From positions 36,106 through 100,105 of the forward strand of contig CAIMMM010000144.1 of NCBI GenBank assembly GCA_903842575.1: a DNA stretch of 64,000 bases. Direction: 5' to 3'. This document shows positions 1 to 8,988 of this stretch, piece after piece. Positions within the stretch are counted from its first letter, which is position 1, and the number at the start of each line of letters is the position of its first letter. The position numbers and the translations under genes were made by a program. Below the pieces are notes generated by a model that saw only the letters and a program-made list of their open reading frames with translations, was not told the origin of the DNA and made no database searches. The DNA is from an uncultured Bacteroidota bacterium. GTDB taxonomy: Bacteria > Bacteroidota > Bacteroidia > Flavobacteriales > Flavobacteriaceae.

Positions 1-27
1 TTTTCAGCGTGACTTTTCCCAATTTCG

Positions 28-101
28 CGGTCTGGACGGGACTCGAACCCGCGACCCCATGCGTGACAGGCATGTATTCTAACCAACTGAACTACCAAAC
101 C
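28..101 (-). tRNA. tRNA-Asp (anticodon GTC)
   Basis: A full cloverleaf can be folded on the minus strand. The 7-bp acceptor pairs GGTTTGG (101 down to 95) with CCAGACC (35 down to 29), including one G-T pair. The T arm carries GGTTCGAGTCC, and the anticodon GTC is read from 67 down to 65 in the loop CTGTCAC. The discriminator is G at 28. CCA is not encoded and would be added after transcription. It is the first complete feature of the window; other tRNA genes may lie beyond the left edge. Confidence 0.95.
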
Positions 102-186
102 TCTGCGTTATTGCGGTTGCAAATATACAACCGTTTTCGTTATCTGCAACTTTTTTTTCTAAAAAATAAACGCGTTTTTGAACTTA

Positions 187-1113
187 TTATCCAAACATTT
201 GTTTCTCAACAAGGTATGTGGTTAAAATCTTTTCAAAACTATCAGCAACAGCAACAGGAACGTACTTAATTTTGTTTTGAGCACAAGTCAAAGCAAGGGT
301 TTTGAAATATTCATTTACTCTTTTTTCATATTCTGCTTTTACATTGTCGGCAAAAATATTAATTTCTTCTCCTGTTTCAACATCAATAAACTTACGAGGT
401 GCGTTGTCGAAATCGAAATTAATTTCTGTTTTTTTATCAATAACATGAAACACAACTACTTTATGTTTGTTATGTTTTAAATGTTGTAATGCATTAAAAA
501 GTTCCTCTTGTTTACCCAATTGAAACATATCTGTAAACAAAATTATCATAGAACGGCGATGGATTTTCTCGGCAATTTGATGTAAAAAAGTAATCGTATC
601 AGTGCTTTTAGTTTGCTTAGGATTTTCTAAAAGGTTTTCCAACCTATTTAATATCATCCGATGATGACGATCACTACCTTTTTCGGGCGCATAATATTCA
701 TAGGAGTCGGAGTAAACACTTAACCCAACAGCATCGCGTTGTTTCTTCAATAAATTCATTAAAACCGCAGAAGCTAAAACAGAAAAACCAATTTTATTAT
801 GGAAAAAAGGCTCGTCATTTTTTAACTTTGGATAATGCATGGACGAAGAATTGTCAAGGATTAAATGACAACGAAGATTGGTTTCTTCTTCGTATTTTTT
901 GGTATAAAGTCTGTCCGTTTTGGCAAATAATTTCCAATCTATATGTTTGGTGCTTTCGCCAATATTATAGGTTTTATGTTCTGCAAATTCAGCGGAAAAT
1001 CCATGAAAAGGAGATTTATGCATGCCTGAAATAAACCCTTCCACCACTTGATTGGCAAGCAATTCAAGGTGTTGAAAACTGGATATTTTTTCTATTTGTT
1101 CTTCTATCTTCAT
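187..1113 (-). CDS. DUF58 domain-containing protein
   Basis: A 308-residue cytoplasmic protein. The DUF58 core is seen around residues 49-77 (GES..HIDWK.FA..DRLY.K.YEEE). It is followed by a von Willebrand A-like fold with a metal-binding DNSSS sequence at residues 87-91. The family usually acts with MoxR-type AAA ATPases, but none is within view here; the gene stands alone before trxA. The open frame continues 17 codons upstream, but those residues are hydrophobic and unlike the family, so the ATG at 1113 (MKIEEQ) is preferred. The exact function is unknown, and a structural or chaperone-like role is only inferred from the family. Confidence 0.85.
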   Translation of the reverse strand: MKIEEQIEKISSFQHLELLANQVVEGFISGMHKSPFHGFSAEFAEHKTYNIGESTKHIDWKLFAKTDRLYTKKYEEETNLRCHLILDNSSSMHYPKLKNDEPFFHNKIGFSVLASAVLMNLLKKQRDAVGLSVYSDSYEYYAPEKGSDRHHRMILNRLENLLENPKQTKSTDTITFLHQIAEKIHRRSMIILFTDMFQLGKQEELFNALQHLKHNKHKVVVFHVIDKKTEINFDFDNAPRKFIDVETGEEINIFADNVKAEYEKRVNEYFKTLALTCAQNKIKYVPVAVADSFEKILTTYLVEKQMFG

Positions 1114-1200
1114 AATCCAAAGATAAATTGAAAATTTGAATTTTTTAAAATAAAAAAGGACCAACTTCCGTCAGGCCTCACTATTATTTTGAATAATGGA

Positions 1201-1518
1201 TTACAAAAGGGCATCAATAGCATCAGTGTAGGTTTTCTTTGGAGAAACACCTACTTGTCTTCCTACTACTTCTCCATTTTGGAATATTAAAACAGTTGGA
1301 ATATTACGAACGCCATATTTAGCTGCAAATTCTTGGTTTGCGTCAACATCTACTTTTCCAACTACCGCTTTCCCTTCGTATTCGGTTGCTACTTCATCAA
1401 TAACTGGCCCAACCATTCTACATGGTCCACACCAAGCTGCCCAAAAATCTACTACTACTGGTTTATTTGATTTTAAAACTACTTCGTCAAAAGTAGCATC
1501 TGTTATTGCTAATGCCAT
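1201..1518 (-). CDS. trxA: Thioredoxin
   Basis: A 105-residue protein that matches classical thioredoxin along its whole length. It has the redox motif WCGPC with cysteines at residues 30 and 33, the buried aspartate in the VVDFWA strand, and the cis-proline loop IPTV at residues 73-75. It reduces protein disulfides in the cytoplasm using thioredoxin reductase, which is not in this window. The length is normal and no signal peptide is present. A TAATTTTG promoter element lies about 33 bases before the start, so it is probably transcribed on its own. Confidence 0.97.
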   Translation of the reverse strand: MALAITDATFDEVVLKSNKPVVVDFWAAWCGPCRMVGPVIDEVATEYEGKAVVGKVDVDANQEFAAKYGVRNIPTVLIFQNGEVVGRQVGVSPKKTYTDAIDALL

Positions 1519-1550
1519 ATTTCTATATTTTATGTTGTTAAATTCTTGGA

Positions 1551-1558
1551 CAAAATTA
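1551..1558 (-). promoter_or_regulatory. Putative -7 promoter element of trxA
   Basis: On the minus strand the sequence reads TAATTTTG, matching the Bacteroidota -7 consensus TAnnTTTG, 33 bases upstream of the trxA start. No good -33 TTTG is visible. Confidence 0.45.
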
Positions 1559-1627
1559 AGTGTTTTATTTGTATTTTAGACACTCTAAAATCAGTTTTGA
1601 TTATTTAGTTATTGCCAGAGCTAATGC

Positions 1628-4600
1628 TTAGTTTAATTTGAAATCCAAATCCATTTTTTTCAACTCCACTAATAATTCATTTGAAATTTTAATTTTTAAT
1701 TTTCGGCTAGGCATTTCTATTCTGGTAATCACTTTGGTTTCTTCAATGTCTTTTAAAACAATTGTTTGTGGGTTTTCATCTTCCAAAACATCTCCGTTTT
1801 CATCTAGTACTACTTCATCAACTTCTATAGGAATCGCTTCTGCTTGTATTTGAATTTTTTCGGTTTCAGAAACTTCAAATAATACTTGATTTTCTCCTTT
1901 ATTCTTTTGAAAAACGGCATTCAATTGTTGGATTAAATCATTATTCAAATGCTTAATATCTAACTTCACTACTAACTTTTTAGCAAATGTTTTTAGTACA
2001 TCTTGTAATGATTGAACTATTAAAAACTGTATTCTCGGATCGGATTTTTTGCCTGTTTCCTTATTTATCCACCCATCTTTTATATTAATTTTAATATATA
2101 CGAAATGATTTTGTCCTAAAAAATGGCGAAACTTTAAATAGTCTTCATCAAAAATTCTAAATTCAAAACTTTCATCATAACCTTCAAGAATAAAGATTGC
2201 CCACCCTTTTCCGTTTTTAGCAGTTCGATGTTGAACGTTGGTTACAATTCCTCCAAAAGCGAGGTTTTTCCCAATATATTGTTGTAAATTTTTCAATGTT
2301 TCTAATTTAGAATTACAGAAATACTGCATTTCAAATTTAAAATCGTCCAGCGGATGCCCCGATATATAAATACCAACAACTTCTTTTTCTTTGGCTAATT
2401 TTTCCATCGTGCTCCAATCCTCACAAGGTGGTACAATAGGTTCCGCAATTTGCACATCACTGGCTTCTCCAAATAAACTTACTTGTGAGGAGTTTTCGTT
2501 TTCCTGAAATTTTGAACCGTATCGAATCGCTTTTTCTAGAAAAGTTATTCCCTCGCCTTCAATATGAAAATATTGTGCTCTAGTTGTTCCTTGGAAGGAA
2601 TCGAAACCCCCAGCCAATGCTAAGCTTTCGAATGCTTTTTTATTGGCAGCACGCAAGTCTATTCGCTTGGCTAAATCAAAAATAGATTTGTAGTTGGATT
2701 CTTTTCGGTTTTCCACTATTGTTTGAACGGCCGCATTTCCAACTCCTTTTACAGCTCCAATTCCAAAACGAACTGCATAATCATCGTTTACTGTGAATTT
2801 ATAAAAACTTTCATTCACATCGGGTCCCAAAACTTTTAAACCCATGCGTTTGCATTCTTCCATAAAAAAAGAAACCTGTTTAATATCGCTCATGTTATTG
2901 GACAGAACAGCTGCCATATATTCGGCTGGATAATTGGCTTTCAAATAGGCAGTTTGATAAGCAATCCATGCGTAACAAGTAGAATGCGACTTGTTAAAGG
3001 CATATTCAGCAAAGGCTTCCCAATCTTTCCAAATTTTTTCCAATTTATCTTCAGCATGGCCTTTTGACACAGCTTGAGCGATAAATTTAGGCTTCATTTT
3101 ATCGAGTATGTCACGCTGTTTCTTTCCCATTGCTTTTCGCAAAACATCGGCATCCCCTTTTGAAAAATCAGCCAATTTTTGAGACAAAAGCATTACTTGT
3201 TCTTGATATACTGTAATTCCATAGGTGTCTTTCAGCAAATCTTCGCAAACATCAAGGTCGTATTCTATAGGTTCTTCCCCGTTTTTCCGTTTGATAAAAC
3301 TAGGAATATAGGCAATTGGTCCTGGACGATATAAAGCATTCATGGCAATTAAATCATTAAAGACTGTTGGTTTTAATTCCCTTAAATATTTTTGCATTCC
3401 GGCACTTTCATACTGAAAAATACCTACAGTTTCTCCACGTTGAAAAAGCGCATAGGTCTTTAAATCATCAATAGGAAATTCGTCAGGATTGATGTCAATT
3501 CCACTTCGGTATTTCACCAATTTTACGGTGTCTTTAATTAAAGTCAATGTTTTTAAACCTAAGAAATCCATTTTCAATAATCCGGCACTTTCCACTACGG
3601 AGTTATCAAATTGGGTGACATACAAATCACTGTCTTTGGCAGTTGCCACGGGGACAAAATTGGTAATGTCACTTGGTGTAATAATCACTCCGCAGGCATG
3701 AATACCCGTATTCCGAAGATTGCCTTCGAGGATTTGAGCTTGTTGAATAGTTTCGCTACTTAAATCATCACCGCTATTTATGGCAATTAATTCTTTTATT
3801 TTTTCGAAATCTTCTTGTCGTAGTACCTTTTTAATTTCAGGTTCCGAATCGCTTAAAAAACGAGACAAATTCCATTTTGAAGGTATTAAATTAGGTATTA
3901 ATTTGGCAATTTTATCGGCCTCAAAAAGCGGCAAATCCAAAACTCTGGCTGTGTCACGAATGGCTGATTTGGCGGCCATTGTACCATAGGTAATAATTTG
4001 TGCTACCTGTTTTGAACCGTATTTTTCAATCACATAATCCATTACTTTACTTCTTCCCTCATCATCAAAATCGATATCAATATCGGGTAATGAAACTCGA
4101 TCAGGATTTAGAAAACGCTCAAAAAGCAAATTGTATAACAAAGGGTCAATATTGGTTATTCCCAAGCAATAAGCCACGACAGAACCCGCAGCAGAACCAC
4201 GACCTGGACCAACAGAAACATCCATCCTTCTTGCGGCAGCAATAAAATCTTGCACAATTAAAAAATATCCAGGATAACCTGAATTCTCAATTGTTAGCAA
4301 TTCAAAGTCAATTCGCTCTTGAATTTCTGGTGTAATTTCAGTGTACCTTTTGTTGGCCCCAATAAATGTAAGTTCTTTTAGATAGGCATTTTCCCCACGT
4401 TTGCCTCCGTCAGTTTCATCTTCAGGAAGTAGAAAAATTTGGGGAATTTCAAATTTCGGCAACAAAACTTCCCGTGCCAAATCATAAATCTCAACCTTGT
4501 CTACAATTTCTTGAATATTAGCAATGGCTTCAGGCAAATTTTTGAATAATTGTTTCATTTCGTCTCCCGATTTGAAATAATATTCTTGATTTGGCAAACC

Positions 4601-6148
4601 ATAACGATATCCGCGACCCCGCCCTATTGGTGTTGTTTGCTTTTCTCCATCTCGAACGCAAAGTAAAATATCATGCGCGTTGGAATTCTCTTTGTCTATA
4701 TAAAAAGTGTTGTTTGTGGCAACAATCTTCACTTCATGTTTTTTTGCCAAAGAAATTAATCCTTCATTTACCCGATTTTCATCTTCTTGATTGTGACGCA
4801 TCACTTCAATATATAAATCACCTCCAAAAGTTTTTTTCCACCAAAGCAAACTTTCTTCCGCCTGATTTTCGCCTAAGTTTAAAATTTTACTTGGAATTTC
4901 ACCATATAAATTCCCTGACAAAACAATTAAATCTTCTTTGTATTTTTCGATAACACTTCTATCAATTCTTGGCACATAATAAAATCCTTCTGTATGAGCT
5001 AAAGAAGACATTTTGGCTAAATTATGATAGCCTTTCTTGGTTTTAGCGAGGAATACAATTTGATAGCCATTGTCTTTTCTAGTTTTATCTTTGTGGTCCT
5101 CACAAACAAAAAACTCACAACCTACTATAGGTTTTATAATAGTTTCAGATAATGTTTCTCCATTTTCAATGGCGACTTTATTTTTGGCTTCAACCGATTT
5201 ATTGTGATATAAAATATCCCGTACAAAATGGAAAGCTCCCATCAAATTGGCATGATCGGTTATTGCTACAGCAGGCATTTTTTGCTTTATCGTTGCTTTT
5301 ACTAAAGCTGCTACACTGATGGTAGATTGCAAAACCGAAAACTGGGTATGATTATGCAAGTGCACAAAATCGGTTTCAATAAGAACTTGCTTATTCTCAT
5401 CCTTTGTTTCATCTGTAATTGGCTCCGTTTTTTTACCTCCTAATTGCTGGCGGATTTTATCGGAAGCTTCTTTTAAGTTGATATGTTGCAATCCTATAAG
5501 TTGGATTGGTTTAGGGTTTTTTAATTGAAACGCCTCAAAATACTCTTGTTCAACTTCCAGTTCTTTTTTGGCAAAAACTTCGGTTCGAATTAATTCAAAA
5601 AAGCATCGTGTCGTTGCTTCAACATCGGCAGTGGCATTGTGAGCTTCCCCAAAAGGAACATTAAAAAGATATTGATGTAATTCGGTAAGTGTTGGCAATT
5701 TGAATTTTCCACCACGCCCACCAGGCAATTTTAATAAGGAAGCGGTAATTTCGGTGCAAGTGTCCAAAATAGGCATAGTGCTCATAGGACTTTCAATACC
5801 CAATCGATAAAATTCACAACCCATTATATTGATGTCAAAACCGAGGTTCTGGCCTACAATAAATTTAGTTTTTGATAAAGAAATGTTGAATTTTGCTAAA
5901 ACTTCGGATAAAGAAATCCCTTCTGCCTCTGCTAATTCGGTAGAGATTCCATGAATTCTCTCGGCATCATACGGAACATTAAAACCTTCTGGTTTCACCA
6001 AGTAATCTTGATGCTCAATGAGTTTCCCCATTTCATCATGCAATTGCCAAGCTATTTGAATACAACGAGGCCAATTGTTGGTATCAGTAATGGGTGCGTC
6101 CCAACGTTTAGGTAATCCAGTGGTTTCGGTATCGAATATTAGGTACAT
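1628..6148 (-). CDS. dnaE: DNA polymerase III alpha subunit with N-terminal proofreading exonuclease
   Basis: A 1506-residue replicative polymerase. Residues 1-190 form a DnaQ-type 3'-5' exonuclease with all five DEDDh residues: D6, E8, D105, H170 and D175. A linker (about 200-258) leads to the PHP domain, which starts near residue 260 with HNHT at 265-268. The polymerase core follows, with GPGRGSAAGS and the catalytic PDIDIDF near residue 690. A clamp-binding-like QVSLF sits near residue 1222, then an OB-fold and C-terminal region. Ordinary DnaE is about 1160 residues and takes its proofreader in trans; the extra length here is the fused exonuclease, a known arrangement in Bacteroidota. The start gives MYLIFDTETTG, directly at the exonuclease I motif. 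Confidence 0.97.
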   Translation of the reverse strand: MYLIFDTETTGLPKRWDAPITDTNNWPRCIQIAWQLHDEMGKLIEHQDYLVKPEGFNVPYDAERIHGISTELAEAEGISLSEVLAKFNISLSKTKFIVGQNLGFDINIMGCEFYRLGIESPMSTMPILDTCTEITASLLKLPGGRGGKFKLPTLTELHQYLFNVPFGEAHNATADVEATTRCFFELIRTEVFAKKELEVEQEYFEAFQLKNPKPIQLIGLQHINLKEASDKIRQQLGGKKTEPITDETKDENKQVLIETDFVHLHNHTQFSVLQSTISVAALVKATIKQKMPAVAITDHANLMGAFHFVRDILYHNKSVEAKNKVAIENGETLSETIIKPIVGCEFFVCEDHKDKTRKDNGYQIVFLAKTKKGYHNLAKMSSLAHTEGFYYVPRIDRSVIEKYKEDLIVLSGNLYGEIPSKILNLGENQAEESLLWWKKTFGGDLYIEVMRHNQEDENRVNEGLISLAKKHEVKIVATNNTFYIDKENSNAHDILLCVRDGEKQTTPIGRGRGYRYGLPNQEYYFKSGDEMKQLFKNLPEAIANIQEIVDKVEIYDLAREVLLPKFEIPQIFLLPEDETDGGKRGENAYLKELTFIGANKRYTEITPEIQERIDFELLTIENSGYPGYFLIVQDFIAAARRMDVSVGPGRGSAAGSVVAYCLGITNIDPLLYNLLFERFLNPDRVSLPDIDIDFDDEGRSKVMDYVIEKYGSKQVAQIITYGTMAAKSAIRDTARVLDLPLFEADKIAKLIPNLIPSKWNLSRFLSDSEPEIKKVLRQEDFEKIKELIAINSGDDLSSETIQQAQILEGNLRNTGIHACGVIITPSDITNFVPVATAKDSDLYVTQFDNSVVESAGLLKMDFLGLKTLTLIKDTVKLVKYRSGIDINPDEFPIDDLKTYALFQRGETVGIFQYESAGMQKYLRELKPTVFNDLIAMNALYRPGPIAYIPSFIKRKNGEEPIEYDLDVCEDLLKDTYGITVYQEQVMLLSQKLADFSKGDADVLRKAMGKKQRDILDKMKPKFIAQAVSKGHAEDKLEKIWKDWEAFAEYAFNKSHSTCYAWIAYQTAYLKANYPAEYMAAVLSNNMSDIKQVSFFMEECKRMGLKVLGPDVNESFYKFTVNDDYAVRFGIGAVKGVGNAAVQTIVENRKESNYKSIFDLAKRIDLRAANKKAFESLALAGGFDSFQGTTRAQYFHIEGEGITFLEKAIRYGSKFQENENSSQVSLFGEASDVQIAEPIVPPCEDWSTMEKLAKEKEVVGIYISGHPLDDFKFEMQYFCNSKLETLKNLQQYIGKNLAFGGIVTNVQHRTAKNGKGWAIFILEGYDESFEFRIFDEDYLKFRHFLGQNHFVYIKINIKDGWINKETGKKSDPRIQFLIVQSLQDVLKTFAKKLVVKLDIKHLNNDLIQQLNAVFQKNKGENQVLFEVSETEKIQIQAEAIPIEVDEVVLDENGDVLEDENPQTIVLKDIEETKVITRIEMPSRKLKIKISNELLVELKKMDLDFKLN

Positions 6149-6251
6149 TTCTTAAGGCATTAGGCAAAAGGCATTAGCCAAAAGCAGCAGTTTTGATAAA
6201 AACAAAAATACATCTTCATCCTTTAGAAATCAATTATAGTTATTAACAAAA

Positions 6252-6291
6252 AAACCATTCAAAAATCGAAAAATTCAATTTTTGAATGGTT
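6252..6291 (-). terminator. Intrinsic terminator of the RRM gene
   Basis: A perfect 14-15 bp inverted repeat (AACCATTCAAAAAT and its complement) flanks an 11-12 base loop, and the minus strand continues into a T-run. It lies about 50 bases past the stop of the RRM gene and before dnaE. Confidence 0.75.
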
Positions 6292-6340
6292 TATATTTGA
6301 TAAATTAATCTAAAAAATTAATTTAATCTAAAGCTGATAA

Positions 6341-6700
6341 TTAATATCCTCCTCTGTTTCCTCCGCGGTCATTTCCACCACGACTGTTTCCTCCACCATA
6401 ACCTCCACGGTCATTTCCACCACGGCTGTTGTTGTTGAAAGATCTTCTTTCTCCTTCTGGTTTTGGTTCTGATTTATTTACTACAATAGCACGACCATCA
6501 ACTGATGCGCCATTAAGTTCATTAATTGCTTTTTCAGCTTCTTCGTCATTTTCCATTTCAACAAAACCGAATCCTTTACTTCTTCCAGTAAATTTATCTG
6601 TAATAATTTTAACGGAATTAACCGTTCCATAAGCCTCAAAAGACTCTCTTAAATCTGCTTCGTCAATACTGAACGGAAGACTTCCAACAAAAATATTCAT
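6341..6700 (-). CDS. RNA-binding protein with RRM domain and RGG tail
   Basis: A 119-residue protein. Residues 1-80 form one RNA recognition motif, with RNP2 IFVGSL at 3-8 and RNP1 KGFGFVEM at 42-49. Residues about 90-119 are a low-complexity tail of GGNDRGG and GGNSRGG units, a typical RGG-type RNA-binding tail. Proteins of this kind are abundant in Bacteroidota and are often cold-responsive, but their RNA targets are unknown and none can be inferred here. The gene has its own promoter-like element and a strong terminator, so it is a single-gene unit. Confidence 0.93.
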   Translation of the reverse strand: MNIFVGSLPFSIDEADLRESFEAYGTVNSVKIITDKFTGRSKGFGFVEMENDEEAEKAINELNGASVDGRAIVVNKSEPKPEGERRSFNNNSRGGNDRGGYGGGNSRGGNDRGGNRGGY

Positions 6701-6723
6701 ATTTTATTTTTAAAATTTGATGA

Positions 6724-6731
6724 CAAAGGTA
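6724..6731 (-). promoter_or_regulatory. Putative -7 element of the RRM gene
   Basis: The minus strand reads TACCTTTG, an exact TAnnTTTG match, 24 bases before the start codon of the RRM gene. Confidence 0.5.
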
Positions 6732-6818
6732 AGATAAATAAAATGTAATCACGTAAAAAATAACACTTTATTAATAATACTAGCAAAAAATTGATTTGAG
6801 TAGTGATTTTATTTTGTT

Positions 6819-7523
6819 TTATAAGGAAGGATATATTTGCACTTTATAAAAAGCACCATATTGATAATTCAAAATTGGGCCGCCCGCAGGGTTGTTGTTT
6901 GCATTTAAAGCGTTAAATTTAAATGTTCCTGAAACTGTCTGATTGATATCATCATATTCCGTAATTACAATTTGACCACCATTAGAAACTTTAAATCTAC
7001 AAACTCCATTTCCTCCCGTTACAGTAATCAAATCGCCAGAAATATACCCATTACCACCACTAACAACTAAAACTTTCGTCACAACTCCGGAACTATTCAC
7101 AGTAATAGCTACAGTAAGCCCGCTCCCCGATCCTCCTGTCGTTGCAATAGAAGACCCATTGCTATAACCTGAACCGCCAGAAAGAAGATATACCCCAAAA
7201 GCGGGGCCTGGGACAGCAAGCGTTTCGTAAAGCAAGTCTATCCCGTTAAGACTAGAAGTGTAAATTGCTTTATTATTATTGTTGGCTGTTCCTAAAAGAT
7301 AAGTTCCAACCGCAGTGCTATTGGTGTTTAAATCCAACTCTTCCAATTGAGTTAATCCCTTAATTGATAAAGTTCCGGTCGAAGAAATATAAGCTCTAGC
7401 ATCATTAGCTCTCCAAAAAACATCATCTTTTAATCCTTGAAAACCAGGAGTGTTAAATTTTACATCTTCTTGACATGAAGAAAACATAACAGCAATTACA
7501 ATAAAGGACAAAAACTTTTTCAT
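6819..7523 (-). CDS. Lipoprotein of DUF6252 type with a glycine-rich repeat insert
   Basis: A 234-residue protein with a lipoprotein signal; the lipobox FSSC places the lipidated cysteine at residue 17. The N-terminal part (ARAYISSTGTLSI, STAVGTYLL) and the C-terminal part (ITEYDD, VSGTFKFNA) look like the two halves of the DUF6252 beta-rich family, which I recognise only by its motifs. Between them, at about residues 112-172, sits a module with two GG(S/N)GY units and valine-rich strands, resembling repeats of tail or surface proteins. It is probably attached to the outer or inner membrane. The function is unknown. It has its own -7 element. Confidence 0.75.
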   Translation of the reverse strand: MKKFLSFIVIAVMFSSCQEDVKFNTPGFQGLKDDVFWRANDARAYISSTGTLSIKGLTQLEELDLNTNSTAVGTYLLGTANNNNKAIYTSSLNGIDLLYETLAVPGPAFGVYLLSGGSGYSNGSSIATTGGSGSGLTVAITVNSSGVVTKVLVVSGGNGYISGDLITVTGGNGVCRFKVSNGGQIVITEYDDINQTVSGTFKFNALNANNNPAGGPILNYQYGAFYKVQIYPSL

Positions 7524-7542
7524 TTAATTTAATTTTACTTCA

Positions 7543-7550
7543 CAAAAATA
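7543..7550 (-). promoter_or_regulatory. Putative -7 element of the DUF6252-type lipoprotein gene
   Basis: The minus strand reads TATTTTTG, a TAnnTTTG match, 20 bases before the ATG. Confidence 0.45.
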
Positions 7551-7646
7551 GGTTATTAAACGAAAAATACTAAATTATTTTGAAAAAATAACGTTAAAAT
7601 TAGCTTCACTAAACTATCCATATTCAAAAACATGCATTATAAATAG

Positions 7647-7673
7647 TTTGTATATTAAAAAAATGTATCTTTG
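7647..7673 (+). promoter_or_regulatory. Putative promoter of rpsP-rimM
   Basis: TTTG at 7647-7650 and TATCTTTG at 7666-7673 match the Bacteroidota -33 and -7 elements, with a somewhat short 15-base spacer. The leader up to rpsP is about 45 bases and contains the short inverted repeat GAGGTCGAGTACCTC at 7689-7703. Confidence 0.6.
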
Positions 7674-7722
7674 CACCCTTAATTAATCGAGGTCGAGTAC
7701 CTCAAAATTTAATCAAAAGATT

Positions 7723-8445
7723 ATGTCAGTAAAAATTAGATTACAAAGACACGGTAAAAAACAAAAACCTTTTTACTGGATCGTAGCAGCTGATGCTCGT
7801 TCAAAAAGAGATGGTAAATACCTTGAAAAATTAGGAACTTACAATCCAAACACCAATCCTGCAACTATTGAATTAAACCTTGACCAAGCGGTACAATGGT
7901 TACACAATGGTGCTCAACCAACCGATACGGCTAAAGCAATTCTTTCTTATAAAGGAGCGTTGTTGAAACATCACCTTGATGGTGGCGTTCGTAAAGGAGC
8001 TTTAACGCAAGATCAAGCAGATGCAAAATTAGCAACTTGGTTGGAATCTAAAGCTGGAAAAGTTGATTCTAAAAAAGAAGGATTAACAAAAGCGCAAGCG
8101 GATGCCAAAGTAAAAGCTTTAAAAGCTGAGAAAGCAGCAAACGAAAAACGTGCAAATGCCGCTATTGAAGCTGCAAAAGTAGAAGAAGTTGCTGAAGTGA
8201 TTACAGAAGAAGCTCCTGCAGAAGAAGCAGTTGCTGAAACTGAAGAAACTACTGAAGCTGTTGCCGAAGTTGCTACTGAAGAAGTAGTTGCCGAGGAAGC
8301 TCCTGAGGTTGTTGCTGAAGTTGCTACTGAAGAAGTAGTTGCTGAAGAAGCTCCAGAAGCTGATGTTGTGGAAGAAGTAGTTGCGGAAGTTACTACAGAA
8401 GAAGCTCCAGCTGCAGAAGAAGCAAGCGAAGAAACAGAAGCTTAA
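7723..8445 (+). CDS. rpsP: 30S ribosomal protein S16 with long Ala/Glu-rich tail
   Basis: Residues 1-85 match ribosomal protein S16 (VKIRLQRHGKK, P.YWIVAADAR, R.G...E.LG.YNP). S16 binds 16S rRNA during small-subunit assembly. The remaining 155 residues are an extension: a lysine/alanine-rich helix-like stretch to about residue 152, then an acidic Ala-Glu-Val segment to the end. That segment includes a tandem 17-residue repeat (180-196 and 197-213). S16 of most bacteria is 80-100 residues; longer forms are known in Bacteroidota, but this tail is notably long. It is followed 12 bases later by rimM, the usual partner in 30S maturation. Confidence 0.96.
   Translation: MSVKIRLQRHGKKQKPFYWIVAADARSKRDGKYLEKLGTYNPNTNPATIELNLDQAVQWLHNGAQPTDTAKAILSYKGALLKHHLDGGVRKGALTQDQADAKLATWLESKAGKVDSKKEGLTKAQADAKVKALKAEKAANEKRANAAIEAAKVEEVAEVITEEAPAEEAVAETEETTEAVAEVATEEVVAEEAPEVVAEVATEEVVAEEAPEADVVEEVVAEVTTEEAPAAEEASEETEA
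8260..8361 (+). repeat. Two 51-bp tandem repeats inside rpsP
   Basis: Units 8260-8310 and 8311-8361 are nearly identical and keep the frame, each encoding 17 residues of the acidic tail. Differences are mostly third-position changes. A degenerate partial copy follows. Confidence 0.8.
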
Positions 8446-8457
8446 TTCGTTGCGATA

Positions 8458-8982
8458 ATGCGTAAAGAAGAATGTTTCTATCTTGGCAAAATCGCTAAAA
8501 AATTTAGTTTCAAAGGGGAAGTCCTTATCTATTTAGATACCGACGAACCCGAATTATATGAAAATATGGAATCAGTATTTGTTGAATTCAACAATAATCT
8601 GGTTCCATTTTTTATTGAGAATAGTTCGCTACATAAAAACGATTTCCTACGTGTTCGTTTTGAAGATGTAAACAATGAAGAGGAAGCCGATAAAATTTTA
8701 GGATTGCCCGTCTATCTTCCTTTGCAACTGTTGCCAAAACTCACAGGCGACAAATTTTATTTCCACGAAGTTATTGGCTTTAAAGTAGAAGACAAACGAT
8801 TGGGTTTCGTGGGTGAAATTCAATCCATAAACGACAGTTCTGCCCAACCTCTTTTTGAAGTTTTAAATGGAGATGTTGAAATTCTTATTCCAATGATTGA
8901 TCATTTCCTAGTAAAAATTGATAGAGAGAACAAGAAGGTAATGATGGATTTACCAGAGGGTTTAATCGAAATGTACCTTTAA
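8458..8982 (+). CDS. rimM: Ribosome maturation factor RimM
   Basis: A 174-residue protein with the RimM layout: an N-terminal beta-barrel (YLGKIAKKFSFKGEVLIYLDTD) and a C-terminal PRC-barrel-like half (G.V.EIQ, QPLFEV, ILIPMIDHF). RimM binds S19 and helps 16S processing and 30S assembly. It lies 12 bases after rpsP and is certainly co-transcribed with it, as in many bacteria. The length is normal. The ATG at 8458 gives MRKEECFYLGKI, a standard beginning. Confidence 0.96.
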   Translation: MRKEECFYLGKIAKKFSFKGEVLIYLDTDEPELYENMESVFVEFNNNLVPFFIENSSLHKNDFLRVRFEDVNNEEEADKILGLPVYLPLQLLPKLTGDKFYFHEVIGFKVEDKRLGFVGEIQSINDSSAQPLFEVLNGDVEILIPMIDHFLVKIDRENKKVMMDLPEGLIEMYL

Positions 8983-8988
8983 TTTATT

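Noticed and set aside
8260..8361. Tandem 51-bp repeats considered as a CRISPR-like array
   Set aside because: They are contiguous, without spacers, and lie in frame within rpsP.
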